NCBI GenBank assembly: GCA_009760855.2
Contig: WPIO01000022.1
Location: 1,131,501 to 1,191,500 of the forward strand
Source of the DNA: Cristatella mucedo
Taxonomy: Eukaryota > Bryozoa > Phylactolaemata > Cristatellidae
Reading direction: 5' to 3'
Length of the DNA stretch: 60,000 nt
This document shows, one piece after another, positions 48,335 to 60,000 of this stretch. Within the stretch, counting starts at the first letter, position 1. Every line of letters begins with the position of its first letter. A model generated the notes under the pieces. It was not told the DNA's origin and made no database searches. It was given only the letters and a program-made list of their open reading frames with translations. The position numbers and the translations under genes are program-made.

Positions 48335-48765
48335 TTCTAATGATAATTTGTTTATAAAGCACCCAAAGAGAACAAAAACATCTTCTAAGCGTTCTGGATA
48401 TGCCATGCTGACAGGAAAACGAGTAGAGTGATTAGTGAATATAGCATGCATGATTTCAGCATCTGTAAATAAGCAAAAGCAATCGAACGTGTACGTAGCC
48501 AATGTGGTAAGGAGCGTATGGGCTGTCAGATTCCTTTTAAATGTCGACTGGTCGGGTGTCATGGTATTCATTGAGAGTGATCTCAAAGCTTTTGACGCAT
48601 AGAAACTAAAGTCAAGTGGTTCCACACGCAGTAAGAGAAGTGGATGGTACGAGATGAAGCCTGCTGAGAACGTATTTTACAGCTTTTACGCCGGAGCAAG
48701 AGACTTAACGAGCGAGTGACAAAACAGTGAGCGACACTTCCTTGAAGTCGGCAATCACATGCGAT
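48335..48765 (-). mobile_element. Diverged L2-type LINE C-terminal part
   Basis: The minus ORF 48194-48625 reads LDFSFYASKALRSLSMN and QSTFKRNLTAHTLL, parallel to AFSSYAPKAWNSLP and TTFKRNLKTYLF; further upstream (about 48700-48755) a DFKEVSLTVLSLVKSLAPA-like block matches DFKVFSLTFRSLHSLAPA. The tail at 48345-48395 is weak. A distinct, older subfamily is likely. Confidence 0.75.
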
Positions 48766-49560
48766 CAATCCAGAATGCGTGCCATAGAAAGCTTATTCGA
48801 AGTTAGTTTAGCCGCAGTTTTTGCAAATTGATTTCTTATTTATGACGTGACAAGGTATCGTCTCCTCGGACCAAGCTCGTTTCTTAGGTCTCTGGAGTAG
48901 ATTCAATTAATGCAACGCCTAACTTCGCAAAGCAATGAGAGCTTTGGCTGAGTGGGACAATTCATTATGCGATATCCGGCCACTAGCGTGACGCCTAGAG
49001 TATCAGACATAGATTGGAAATGAGACTCTAATGAATTGCAACGAAACATAGAGCTTGCAATGAAATAGGGTCTATTTATGCATAGCAATAATGAGGCAGG
49101 GCAACATAAGCTACTCTTCCTCAATGTTACTTTACATTTTCAATAGAACTACACTGCCTAACCTGCTTATCGGGCTTCCTCAGCAGTTACGGACTAGAGC
49201 TTTGCTTAAGAAGTCCGTTGGGCCCTTGCGGGCGCCATTAAAACTTCTTATTCATTATTCATTTGTAGTCGTTTAGCTACAGGGAGGATGCTGTAGCGCA
49301 ACATTTGATTTTTCCCAAAACCAACCAATTAAGCAAGAGCTGATTCATTTCAGCATAAATATACGTACGAATTGACTTCACTGGCATAGGCTTGGAAAAA
49401 ACTCGAATCGAGGCTAGCAGATAAAAACTAACTTTTTTGAGGAATCCCGAGGCATCCAGATGTCGAGACACGGTCCACTTGTTAGTGGACCGTGGGCCAC
49501 ACAGTGCGAGGAAGAGTGTAAGAGAGCAGAGTGAGAGGAAGTGTCAGTGTCTTCGGGAAG
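48766..49560. other. Unassigned stretch
   Basis: A short inverted match, cggtccacttgttagtggaccg (49472-49493), forms a small hairpin (CGGTCCAC / GTGGACCG). Otherwise nothing recognised. Confidence 0.35.
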
Positions 49561-49597
49561 GAGTGAGAGGCGGATAGAGGATAGATAGATGATAGAT

Positions 49598-49601
49598 AGA
49601 G

Positions 49602-49640
<39 letters not shown>

Positions 49641-49641
49641 G
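49598..49641. repeat. (GA)n microsatellite
   Basis: GA dinucleotides with one AAA interruption, preceded by a short (GATA)-like patch. Confidence 0.95.
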
Positions 49642-51264
49642 AAATGAGAGAAGAATGATAAAGAGCAATAACTAAGGCAATAGTAGGATATATAAGCAAC
49701 TGTAGTAATGGGACTGACTACAAATTCTACGAGCATTTTCTTGAAAAATTCTCACTTATGTATGGTACGCCGCTATTTCTCACGATTTCGATTGTGAACG
49801 CATTTGTGCGCATGTGACAGGACACTAGCGTTCAAGAGTGTGGCTAGTGATTCACGCGTCGCCTGGCCATCGAGAGTGCTCATTTTAGAAATGCTAGACT
49901 TCAGCAAGTCTTACAATTCTATGTCAAATGAAATGGTTAAACGGCGGTGGCTTTGGCTGAATTTGAGCGCCCGGCGCTCAAAGCCAGGTGTTTTCTAAGG
50001 CGGCATCGAATCTCGGAACTACGAACGGCTTCCGAACATCAGAAGCTCGCACTCCTAGGCTTACGTTTTGTATTACTAACTTTCGTTTCTGCAAGTCCTT
50101 TGATTTATAAATTTGTATATACCTATTGTAATTATTCAATTAAATAAAACTCGTGTCATATCAGCATTAGCCCTGTAAGGTGTAAGGCATAACTGCAGGG
50201 CAGTAGCGGCTTTTGAGTTGGCACTGTGGCCACTAGTGTGGACGTTAATACACCTGCCACAGATTCCACGTTACTCCGGTGCTCAGTTCCGCTTGGTAAA
50301 ATAAAAGCTTCAATAATGTTTACTGAATTACATTTAATCTTGATATCATTTTTCTCAATTTTCGCTAATACATACAAGTGGCTGAACAATCGACTTGAGC
50401 CTGCTGTGAAGCAAGAGTGCTTGACGTTAAAGATCTGCCGATCTTAGACAAGACGCTGATGATCGTGGACAAGCAGTTATCAGCTGCGAAGACGTTCGCT
50501 ACTTGCTTGCTTTTTAGTAGGCTGAGCATCGGCTACCATTTTTTTCGACTAATACCTACTCAAAGCAAGCTCGCCATCCGCGCTTTACAGACCAGTTTCG
50601 GGTATTTCAGGAGTTTGAGTTCAGGCTGAGTCGGCTATGAGTCATGCTTCATTCTTCGGTGCATTTCGAGCGCCCGAAAAGCCAGCGCCTGGAGCTCTGG
50701 AGCAAATAAATTCCCACTCAAATTCAGCAGTATATGTTTCAGAAATAAAATAAAACTGATATCACCCGTCAGATGATTGCTGGTACATGCCTGTAGATGT
50801 ATGTTTCAACTTCTTTGAGACTTTCCTTCCTCCTTATGCAAAGATGCTCTTGACGCTGCATGAAGGAGGACTTTTAAAATCTTCACCAGCTTTCTCGTCA
50901 GTCTGAAGTCTAGCAGTAGACTGTCTTCGCATCCGGTTGGTTCGCTGCTAATAGAATGATATGATTTGACCATTGAACCAGAAGCTTTCAATGTCGAGCG
51001 CATATTTTCAGTGGTTTTCTTAAGTAGTCAAGACCCATTACTGCTATTAATGTTTATTTCAGGATTAACACTCCTATTTATTGTCTTGCATTGGGTGCTG
51101 CACCTCCTTAAAGTTCCGTCATGTGTCATTTGTTCAAAACAAGGTCTTAAAAATCTACTATATGTTTGACTCGCGTAAAATATCTCTGCTTTTAGCACTT
51201 AACATGGTGAATTGCGAACCAAATCTGAATCGTCTCCAACTACAGGCTTCAGCTCCGCCAGTCT
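49642..51264. other. Unassigned stretch, nothing recognised
   Basis: Only short AT-rich ORFs; no repeat recognised. Confidence 0.3.
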
Positions 51265-51434
<170 letters not shown>

Positions 51435-51790
51435 AGCATATATATCCACAAGTTTTATTATTAAAAAGACCGGTTGTTTTTAAATTTGGGAAGAAAATTT
51501 GGATGCGAATTCCTATGCCAGAAAGTTTCATGTGGCTTTCTAGTGGCTAAATCAATTTAACATATGCTGGAACGGAAGTAGGTCAACTTGTTAGTAATAA
51601 AATCTACATTCTCAGCATGCACCTAAACTTATGAATGGTGCAGAGAAAAATACGATCGCCACAAAGACTTTGTATGGTCAGCCTTTCCATGAATTTACGA
51701 CGGCGGTTATTTTAGTATTAACACGTGGCTTTGGTTTGATGGTCAATTAGTACTCCTGAATAAAGAGAGTAGCGATGGCTATGACCCGGC

Positions 51791-52030
<240 letters not shown>

Positions 52031-52465
52031 CTCTCTGTCTCTCAGTATCTCTGTCTCACTCTCATGCGTCAACGAACCCCGCAGTCGCACCATGCTTCCA
52101 TCAACAGCTATGTCTGTAGGCTGAGTCTGTACTCCTGAAAAACCGCATGGGATGAAGCCTTTCCGAGAATCAGTCGTAAGGCGACAACCCACCGGTCGGA
52201 TGGGTTGTGGGGAAGAGGATATCGAAGTGGACGCGCGAATTTTACGGCCGAAAGGCGGTGGACATAAGCAATGGGGAGTCTCACCTACAAGTAGCGCACC
52301 GACTAGTAGGCACGCTAAATCTTCAAGAGACCGCCGGTCTCGTACGAGGACGTGCGGCAGCTAACCGCGAACGGAAGTAGCAAACGCCGAGGAGGAGGCT
52401 CTGCAACGCCAGGCGCTCGCTATTAGAACTCCGAGGAGCCCCGAGGAGCCCTGAGGGCTCGGTCA
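52031..52465. other. Unassigned GC-rich interval
   Basis: A 70-codon ORF (52152-52364) has no motif; gaggagcccc/gaggagccct is duplicated at about 52431-52452. Confidence 0.3.
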
Positions 52466-52515
52466 GTCGAGCGATGATAAAATAAACTTACTAGTTTATT
52501 TTATCATCGCTCGAC
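52466..52515. repeat. Perfect 23-bp inverted repeat with 4-bp loop
   Basis: Left arm 52466-52488 starts gtcgagcgatgat and right arm 52493-52515 ends atcatcgctcgac; the arms are exact reverse complements around TACT. It abuts the start of the following LINE copy. Confidence 0.97.
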
Positions 52516-53463
52516 CAAGTGTAATTCAGAAATCGGCAGACCAAGTGTAATTCAGAAATTAGAAAGGCTAACGCTCAAAATTGGCTCTGCCGGCATATCC
52601 CTCGTTGAATCACCACGAAATCTAGGCGTCCCGTTCCAAAGTGACCTTTCGTTAGACGACCACATCAGCTCCACGGTCAAGTGTACCTACTTTCAGCTGC
52701 GGAACATTGCTAAAAATTTGGGCTTTTTTTAGACAGGGATACCAGATCAAAATTGGTCCATGCATTTGTGACATCCCATCTTGACTTCTGTCACTCACTG
52801 CTTGCTGGCCTACTGGCCTGTGCAATCAGGCGCTTACAGTAGGTGCAAAACTCTGCAGCTACGCTTGTCTGTCGTGAGCGTCGCAATTGCCATATCATGC
52901 CGCTTCTTGCCAACCTGCACAGGTTCCCAGTCAATCAACGCACCAACTTCCAGGTTTTTTCACTCATTTTTAGGTTTCTTCATTCTTTAACTCCAGCCTA
53001 CTTGTTAGATCTACTCCCCCACCAGGCTAAGCATAGTAATACCTGCTTTTCGGAATCTAACTGTTTACCAATACCTCGTACAGACCTCAAATCCTTTGGA
53101 GACCTTGCATTTAGTTCGTATATTCCCAAAGCCTGTAACTCACGACCGACTTGCGTCACGACATCTCCTGATTTGTCCACATTTAAACAGAAACTAAAAA
53201 CGCATATATTTATCAAAGCATTTAGTGTGTCCTTGAGATTCGTCATTTGTCTGCTTATACGTGCTGACACTGTGCATGCTGCCACCAACTACACTTGCAT
53301 GCTGGACCTGTGCATGTCACCCCTAACCATATTATTCTTGTTGTTAATTGAGCATGCTACCGTCTAACCATTCGATTGTGCGTCCTTTGCAGCAAATGTA
53401 AAGCACCTGAAAAGAGATTGAGTTCTCTGAGGGCTCTAGATCAAGTGTATTACTATTATTGTT
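52514..53463 (+). mobile_element. LINE family 1, 5'-truncated copy with duplicated start
   Basis: Starts with accaagtgtaattcagaaat, which appears twice with 26-bp period (52514 and 52540), then EKLERLTLKIGSAGISLVES, FQSDLSLDDHISSTV, the ORF 52843-53367 (LVCRERRNCHIMPLLANLHR, LTPAYLLDLLPHQAKHSNTC, FGDLAFSSYIPKACNSRPTC) and the tail at 53390-53460. CAG follows LLPH. Several stops in the first 300 bp. Confidence 0.93.
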
Positions 53464-53504
53464 AAATTTAACCGTTAATCAGTTATGCTTTGGGCTTCGA
53501 ACTC

Positions 53505-54345
53505 GCAATGTAATATAATGTATCTTCATCTATAACTCCGCAAAGTCATAAAGACTACGTGGGTGTTACGCAGGAGAGTTTTATATAGCGCACTCACAGC
53601 CTAAGCGGCTTTCGGTACGCATTCGGTAGCCAATAGACTTCGTCTCACGCAGCAAAGAAAAAGTGGGAAGCATAGCAGAGTCAGGAGAGCAGTTGAGGTA
53701 GTGAGTAGCATGGAAGTAACAAATCAGGACCGTTGAAAAAGATGAGCCATAGTCGGCAGCAGGAGAGTAGTTGTCACTGTGTAAGAAATCTGGAAGCGAG
53801 TTCCACAGCCTAGGACCTGCAGAGCTAAAGCTTCTGTCGCCAGCGGCCTTTAAGCGGAGGAATGGAACAGCTAATTGATTGTGCACACAAGACCTGAGGG
53901 CGCGAAGAGGCTGAAACTGGTGCAGCAGTTCAGCAAGGTACGAAGGAGCCAAGACGTTGCGGGCCTTGTGGGTCAGCATAAGAACTTTGCTCTGTATCCG
54001 TTGCTCAACCGCCAGCTATCTTAGCTCTTTTAGCAAAGGAGACACGTAGTCAATCCTCTGGTACTTGAAGACTAGCCTTGAAGCCATATTCATAGACATC
54101 TGCAGTGGCCTAGGTGCTTTTTTAGTAGCCTAGTTATAAGGGAATTGCAGTAATCAAGCCGAGACAGAACTAAAGAGCTAGTTAAAAGTTTTCGCAAGCT
54201 ACGGTGGAAGACAGCTCCTAATCTTGGATAAGGATCGGACGTGATGGCTAGCTTTAGAAGCAGTCTTCTGAATGAAGCTTTTAAAATTTAGGCAGCTGTC
54301 GAAAACGACACGTAAATTTCGAGCGCGTGGTGATGGTTTGTAACA
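53505..54345 (-). mobile_element. LINE family 2, antisense 3' part
   Basis: The minus ORF 53581-53979 (THKARNVLAPSYLAELLHQF, GDRSFSSAGPRLWNSLPDF) and upstream broken frames (SPRARNLRVVFDSCLNFKSF) match the copy at 55.3-56.3 kb. The 3' end on the element strand reads gatacattatattacattgc. The 5' boundary meets a (GT)n array. Confidence 0.93.
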
Positions 54346-54354
54346 CGTGTGTTT

Positions 54355-54356
54355 GT

Positions 54357-54411
<55 letters not shown>

Positions 54412-54431
54412 TGTGTGTTCGTGTGTGTTCG
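54355..54431. repeat. (GT)n microsatellite
   Basis: GT dinucleotide with a few C interruptions, directly at the 5' edge of the family-2 LINE copy. Confidence 0.96.
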
Positions 54432-54718
54432 TGTTTGTGTTGCCCTAGCATATTGTAATCGGAGGAGTTTTTAGTTTGACATAAGCTATGCTGAAGAGCC
54501 GTCTCGGATGACAGGCGCCCAGATAGGCTCGCGGTGGGGGGGCACCACGGACCACCGATCTAAAGCTGAGAATGAGACCCGATGCCTAAGTCGCGGGCGA
54601 CCATCTGAGTAACGGCTCCGCATTATAGCGAAGAGACGCTTGTCTCTGGACCGAGGGAATCTGACCTCTGACCTCTGACTCGACTCGACTTGACTCGCTC
54701 TGCAGGCGATTCAACGCT

Positions 54719-54835
<117 letters not shown>

Positions 54836-55289
54836 GTCCTCACCACACGATCCTGCACCCCGATGTACATCCTGCGTGGGTGTGCATCCACTAGCCACGT
54901 AAGCAAGAACAAACGTACCACTAATTCTGGGCCAGCAGCGGACCTCGTAAAGCAGAAATTGAGCCCCGCTTGAGGCTTTTACTGGATTCTCGCCGGCCTC
55001 CAGTGAAGGGTCAGGACTTTGCACCGAGGTCAAGTATCGCTACAACCACCCCATTCCAAAAGACATGCCGCACACCGCACATTGGGCGTGTTGATTATCA
55101 CTTAGGGAAGCTCACAAAAGTTGAACAGTAGCGAGAATAAACGCCTTGTTCAACATATAACCATAAACAGTGACCATTTTTGTCATGCACTCATTCAGCC
55201 ATTGCCTATCCATTGATTGTCTTCGAAGCCAGCAATGAATGCAGCACAGCCATCAATGTCTCCCTAAGGTGGCGTCACGAGGATAAAGA
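54836..55289. other. Unassigned interval
   Basis: Nothing recognised beyond the poly-Gln/Ala frames of the neighbouring array. Confidence 0.3.
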
Positions 55290-56302
55290 GTAAATGTATC
55301 CCCGTCAGCAACTCCACAAAGTCATAAAGACCATGTGGGTGTTACGCAGGAGAGTTTTGTATAGCACACTCACAGCCTAAGCGGCTTTCGGTACGCATTC
55401 GGTAGCCAACAGACTTCGTCTCACGCAACAAAGAGAAAGTGGGAAGCATAGCAGAGTTAGGAGAGCAGTTGAGGTAGTGAGTAGCATAGAAGTAGCAGTT
55501 CAGGACTGCTGAAAAAGATGTGCCATAGTCGGCAGTTGGAGATTAGATGTCGTTGCGTAAGAATTGTGGAAGCGAGTTCCACAGTCTAGGACCTGCAGAG
55601 CTAAAGCTTCTGTCGCCAATTGTCTTTAAGCGGAGGAATGGGACAGCTAATTTATTGTCTACACAGGACCTGAGGGCGCGAACAGGCTGAAACTGATGCA
55701 GCAGCAGTTCAGCTAGGTATGAAGGCGCCAAGCCGTGGCGGGCCTTGTGGGTCAGCGTAAGAACTTTTCTCTGTATCCTTTGCTCAACCGGCAACCATTC
55801 TAGCTCTTTCAGCAAAGGAGACACGTGCTCAAACCGCTGGGACTTGAAGACCAGCCTTGCAGCCATATTCATAGTCCACTGTAGTGGCATAATAGCTTTC
55901 TTTGGTAGCCCAGCCAAAAGGGAATTACAATAATCAAGCCGAGACAGAACTAAAGAGCTAGTTAAATTTTTTACAAGCCACTGTGGGAGACAGCTTCTAA
56001 TCTTGGATAGGGATCGGGCGTGATGGCTAGCTGTAGAGGCAGTCTTCTGAATGAAGCTTTTGAAATTGAGGCAGCTGTCGAACACGACACCTAGATTACG
56101 AGCACGTGGTGACGGTCGCACAAAAGCGTCACCTAGTAGAACAGCAAAGCCTTTTAATCCAGTCACACGCTTAGGGTGTCCTATGAGAAGCAGTTCGGTT
56201 TTATCGTCATTTAATTTCAGGAAGTTTTCCGACATCCAGGATCGAATATCGGCAAGGCAAGCATTCAGTTTCTCAGTTGCTGCAGCAAAGCTCTTACGCT
56301 GA
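55290..56302 (-). mobile_element. LINE family 2, longest copy (antisense)
   Basis: The minus ORF 55543-56307 (254 codons) reads ACLADIRSWMSENFLKLNDD, KTELLLIGHP, SPRARNLGVVFDSCLNFKSF, SSLVLSRLDYCNSLLAGLPK, MNMAARLVFKSQRF, LKELEWLPVEQRIQRKVLTL, ARHGLAPSYLAELL and GDRSFSSAGPRLWNSLPQFL: the region C-terminal to the RT active site in L2/CR1 ORF2. It is uninterrupted, so this copy is fairly young, but it starts after the YADD block and so has no catalytic site. Only about 25-35% resembles family 1 by eye. Followed by about 250 bp of 3' untranslated sequence. Confidence 0.95.
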
Positions 56303-56795
56303 CGCACGAGGACATGCCACGGCTTCGCTCCTTCATACCTGAAAGCTGAAGTGCTGTGCCAGTTTTAGCCTCCACTTGCCCTCCGGTCCTCTTCTATGGA
56401 CCAGAATGCAATAGCTGATCCGTTCCTTCGCTTAAAGACCGTTGGCGACAGAAGCTCCTCGGCTCTGCTGCTGCTAGACTTCGGAACTCACTTCCACTAT
56501 TCTTACGCAGTGAGATCAACTTTCCTGCTGCCGACTGTGGCACACACATTCCAGCCGTCTCGAGCTGCTACTTCCGTGCTACTCACTGCCTCAAATGCCC
56601 TCTTGAATTAGCTATGCATCTCACTTCCTCTTTGTAACAAAGGATGAAGTCTATTGGCTACCATGTGTGTACCAAAAACCGCTTTGGCTCTGATTGAGCT
56701 ATAAGCAAATCTCCTGCGTAGCATTTATTTAGCCTTCTTGCTCTTTGGAGTCACAAACAGAGATGCATAATGTTACATTGCAAGACCAGGGCAAT
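56303..56795 (+). mobile_element. LINE family 2, head-to-head partner
   Basis: Plus-strand copy beginning at ARHG(F)APSYL (acatgccacggcttcgctcc), with ADPFLRLKTVGDRSSSA (ORF 56396-56611), aaaccgctttggctc and gcgtagcatttatt matching the family-2 3' region, and an end gatgcataatgttacattgc. More decayed than the antisense copy it abuts. Confidence 0.88.
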
Positions 56796-57290
56796 CGATA
56801 ATGCCTGTAAGCCATCCTCCCCCTCCCCCCCCCGACCTCGAGCGGAGAAGCATGCTACTAACGCTCATAGTAATGAGTTACAGAATATTGACGGACTATG
56901 AAATTGAGGCATTCGCACTCAAAACACGAAGAATCTGTTAAGAAGGAACTGTGTGGCGAATTTACAGTACCACATTAATCCTTGCCAACTAAATCCTTGT
57001 TTCAATAACATTTTATGCAACAAAACTAATCGGTTTCAAACAGTAAAGCTGACAAAAAAGTCTTTAGTCTTTTGTACAGGCTGCACTACTCTCTGCCTAG
57101 TGAAGTGATTTTTGGAGCATCCTTCAGGGTGCCAACAAAGTGACTTTCCCTACTCTTTCGATGTGGGATCACCCTCACTCCCACCCAAGAAGTGGTAACA
57201 GCAGAGAAGCTGGCGGGTCATTGGATAATATTGGCTCCCTAGTCACCCTGGGCCTAGCACATTGCTATGACTGGCATTCATGTGTGTGCT
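56796..57290. other. Unassigned interval with C-rich run
   Basis: A C-rich run (cctccccctcccccccccg) at about 56818-56836. No ORF or repeat recognised. Confidence 0.3.
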
Positions 57291-57294
57291 TCTC

Positions 57295-57870
57295 GCAGGT
57301 CTTCCTGCTTGCGTATTAGGACGCCTACAGTTTTTGCAATACTCTGCAGCTAGGCTAGTCTGTCGTGAACTTTGCAACTAACTCGTAACACCGCCCACCT
57401 GGTGACTGATTTGCACTGGCCCAACGTCAAACAGCGTATCGACTGAAAGGTTATATCACTCACTTAAGGTCCCTCTATTCTCTCGCCTCGCCCAAATATC
57501 AGGAATAATTGCCTGCCAGACTTCCCGCCGCACCCTGTGCAACTTTGTCTCTGGTCGTTTTGCTGCACCTCTACCGTACCTCAAATCCGTTGAAGATTGT
57601 GCCTTCAATCACTATGCTACCAAAGTCTGGAACTCCTTACCCGCTGATATTACGCCATCACCTAACTTAATAAGTTTAAGAAAACCCTGAAAGCCTATAT
57701 GTTCTTCATAGGCATCTGTCCATGTCAATTGTCATATCAGTGTATGGTATGACAAACTAAGTGATGCTGTTCCTTTCGAACATGAATACATATAAAGTAC
57801 CTAAGACGAGGTTTAGTTGTCTTAGGGTGCTACACTAATGTTTTGTCACTATTATTCTGATTAGTATTAC
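57295..57870 (+). mobile_element. Divergent L2-type LINE subfamily, C-terminal part and tail
   Basis: Broken plus frames give LQFLQYSAARLVCREL (57325-57372), LHWPNVKQRID, VSGRFAAPLPYLKSVEDCAF, YATKVWNSLPADITPS and KFKKTLKAYMFF. The 3' tail (taaagtacctaagacgaggt, tagttgtcttagggtgct) has the same structure as family 1 but different sequence. Confidence 0.85.
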
Positions 57871-58600
57871 GATTTTTGACCTGCAATTTGACAGAGATGT
57901 TTTACAAACTGTGCCTGTTAATTTGACTTGAGAACAGCGTGACTTCTGTGGAAATGGGGCAGACAGCGGGTGCGATTTGAAACTAATGAATTGGCTAGTA
58001 TTGCGAGACATGACGCGGGGCAGAGTGGAAAGTAAGCAGTTTTACGCCATCCACTGGTCCTCACCCACGCACGTACGATAGTGGATGCAACAGATACGCT
58101 ATTGTGCATTTACTTTATAATGCCGCTCCATTCGCAGCCCACAGATCAGAAGCAATCTGCTGAGATCATCTTGCCATAAAGACAGAATATTTGGACGGAC
58201 GCGGAAATTTTCCTATGATGCCATGGTCACTCAAACTTCTTGCACAATCGCAATGGACTTTTTCGTGCCTGTGACCTTTTTCAGCAACACAATTTAATTT
58301 ATTAGTGCCAATCGCACAGAATTGCGAAAGTTGCTGAGACTACAGTATCTGATGCCACTCTCTGAGCTCGCCGGCAGGAGAACCTGAGCACGGAGGCTGC
58401 ACGATCATTCAATCTGATGAAGAACCCGGGATCTTGAAGTAAAGACTCGTGCTTTCCGATAGCATCAAGATGGCCGAGAAATTAACCTTGCGGTTGTGAC
58501 ATACGTACATTTTGCCAAGAATGTCTACGCGAATTTTGCGTGCATGCACTTGTCGATGGACATCCGCATTATATGCGGCACGTCGATCCATGCGGTTTCA
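57871..58600. other. Unassigned stretch
   Basis: Short ORFs without motifs; no repeat recognised. Confidence 0.3.
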
Positions 58601-60000
58601 TGGCTTCGACTTTGCATTGAACATTCGCCGCAGGCATGCTCCCAGCCCAGTTCGGCCTTGAACCTTCGCTGCACGCAGACTCTTCTTGCTCCGTCAGCTC
58701 GACGCCACCATTTTCTAGCCAGTGAAGGGTCACCTGGTCCACAGCTGGCGTGCAACATCGAGCTGGCTGCATGCTTATTCATTCGGTCGGTGACGATCGC
58801 ACTTGCTAAATAATGGAATCAATATCAAGCTGGCAATTTACTTCTGCTCTAATTAGTAATTTTGAATCGATAATATATTCATTCCGTTAAACGGATTGCC
58901 TCTTAGCGAGTCTTCATTAGCGGCGGTTTTCAGCGTGACTCCTTTCAGAGACAAAGCAAAGGAATCAGTGAAACTAATTAAGAGGACCGTAGCCCGCTCG
59001 CCTGGTGCCGATGGCTAGAGCCGAGACTGGCGGTTCGTTAGCAGCTTTTGTTTGGCGCGGGCTTAATAGCAGCGAGCTTTGCGGAGGCAGACAGCGTCTG
59101 GCGAGACGAGTGGCCAGCTGTATATAGAAGAGCCGCTGGTTGCAAATCAAGAGATCGTTATTTTCGCTTCCCCTGCCGCACCGCGTCGCACTGCAGCAAT
59201 AAGCGATCGTCGTCAGCGTCACAGAGCGCTTATTGGCGGTCCCGCGGCTCCAAGCGTTTTTGCAGCTTTTCGCTCGCCTCGAGGTGCACCGATTTCTGAA
59301 TCCGACAGTGCATAATAAAATCCCAGTCGCATCCGAGTCGCGCAGATGTACACCTAGAGATTATTAGTGCGCGCGTTCACTCGGCCGCCTTCACTGCTTC
59401 CGACCGCTCGGACTGACTCGCTTTCCCTAGTCTCTTCTAGGTGTTAGGAAGCAATAAGTTATGCATTGCTGGATTCTGGAAATCGCTGAGGATGGCGCCG
59501 ATGGTGCGGACTTTGAAAACGGAAGGAGAGCCGCGGTCGGAGTTTTTCATGCCGAGGTGGAGCACATTTTTAGGCAGCTTAGACAGCTATTATTATTCTT
59601 TTTTAATTATACTATTTTTGTTATTAATTTAGACAGCTATTTTTAGACAGCGAACGCATCGTCACGACAGCCCTGTGCCTGTTCCAATTTTACAGCAGAA
59701 CGTCGCCTTATCTCCTCCGCGGCAGCGGTATAGATGAGCTGGCTAAGATTGTGCCCAGAACTTGCCGCGTCATACTCAAATTCAAGATAAAAAAAGATCG
59801 TGTTGACAAAGGCGATCGCAAACGGGTCAAAAGGGAGTAGCAGCGGAAGTAGCAGCGGAAAATGCAAAGCGATCGGTGCCTGCCGCGGAAGCGAGCACCT
59901 TTGCGGTTGGGAAGCGACAAAGAAGTGGAATGCAGCTGCATGAGCAGTCATGCCGGCGACACGCGGTCGAGGAATGACATTCATGCGGATGCAACTAGCT
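58600..60000. other. CpG-rich block at window end, possible promoter region
   Basis: GC and CpG rise from about 58.6 kb. A TATA-like string (ctgtatatagaag, about 59118-59130) follows a stretch with ATTA-type motifs (ctaattagtaatt at 58848, aactaattaag at 58973). A 12-bp direct repeat (ttagacagctat at 59579-59590 and 59629-59640) flanks about 38 bp of AT-rich DNA. ORFs on both strands (for example 59643-59984 minus, 113 codons) have no recognised domain. Confidence 0.35.

Overview
This is eukaryotic nuclear DNA, almost certainly from an animal, and most of it is a repeat-rich intergenic stretch. Evidence is the density of 5'-truncated L2/CR1-type LINEs, two tRNA-derived SINE families, long GA/AT/CTG/CTGT microsatellites and the absence of bacterial-style tightly packed genes. 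CpG dinucleotides are common in several blocks, which fits an invertebrate or early-branching deuterostome better than a mammal, but I cannot name the species from sequence alone. No complete conventional protein gene is recognisable; the best host candidate is a small secreted-protein ORF at about 30.36-31.02 kb.

Layout. 0-6 kb: edge-truncated LINE, LINE tails, a decayed LINE (2.3-2.7 kb), a GA array (3.5-3.8 kb), two SINEs (4.0-4.5 kb) and a LINE 3' part (5.7-6.0 kb). 6.8-8.5 kb: a pair of TG...CA direct repeats resembling LTRs around a 1.24-kb interior with an 18-bp minisatellite; one repeat carries a 62-bp LINE-tail insertion. 10.1-10.9 kb: an imperfect inverted repeat of about 200-bp arms. 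12-14 kb: two SINEs. 15.2-19.2 kb: antisense LINE fragments, a SINE and a GA array. 20-27.6 kb: SINEs, LINE copies in series, and a perfect array of a palindromic 15-bp unit (23.9-24.1 kb), followed by CpG-rich non-repeat DNA. 27.6-31.5 kb: mostly single-copy looking, ending in a CpG-rich block with a TATA-like box and the secreted-protein ORF. 33-48.8 kb: the main LINE zone, with two closely related RT-bearing copies in opposite orientation (34.7-36.9 and 46.2-47.8 kb), a long degenerate copy (37.1-39.6 kb), nested insertions and an endonuclease fragment. 49-57.9 kb: microsatellites, another LINE copy starting at a perfect 23-bp hairpin, and copies of a second LINE family, two of them head to head. 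58.6-60 kb: CpG-rich, no recognised gene.

How the parts relate. The abundant LINE (family 1 here) ends in a conserved 3' stem-like tail plus (ATT)n. One SINE family (SINE-2) joins a tRNA-Ser/Leu-like head to that same tail, the classical arrangement by which a SINE borrows a partner LINE's reverse transcriptase. The other SINE (SINE-1) has a different conserved body and 3' end. All functional statements about mobile elements come from protein motifs read in the translations and comparison of copies within the window; no database was searched. Element boundaries are good to roughly 10-30 bp unless a target-site duplication is stated.
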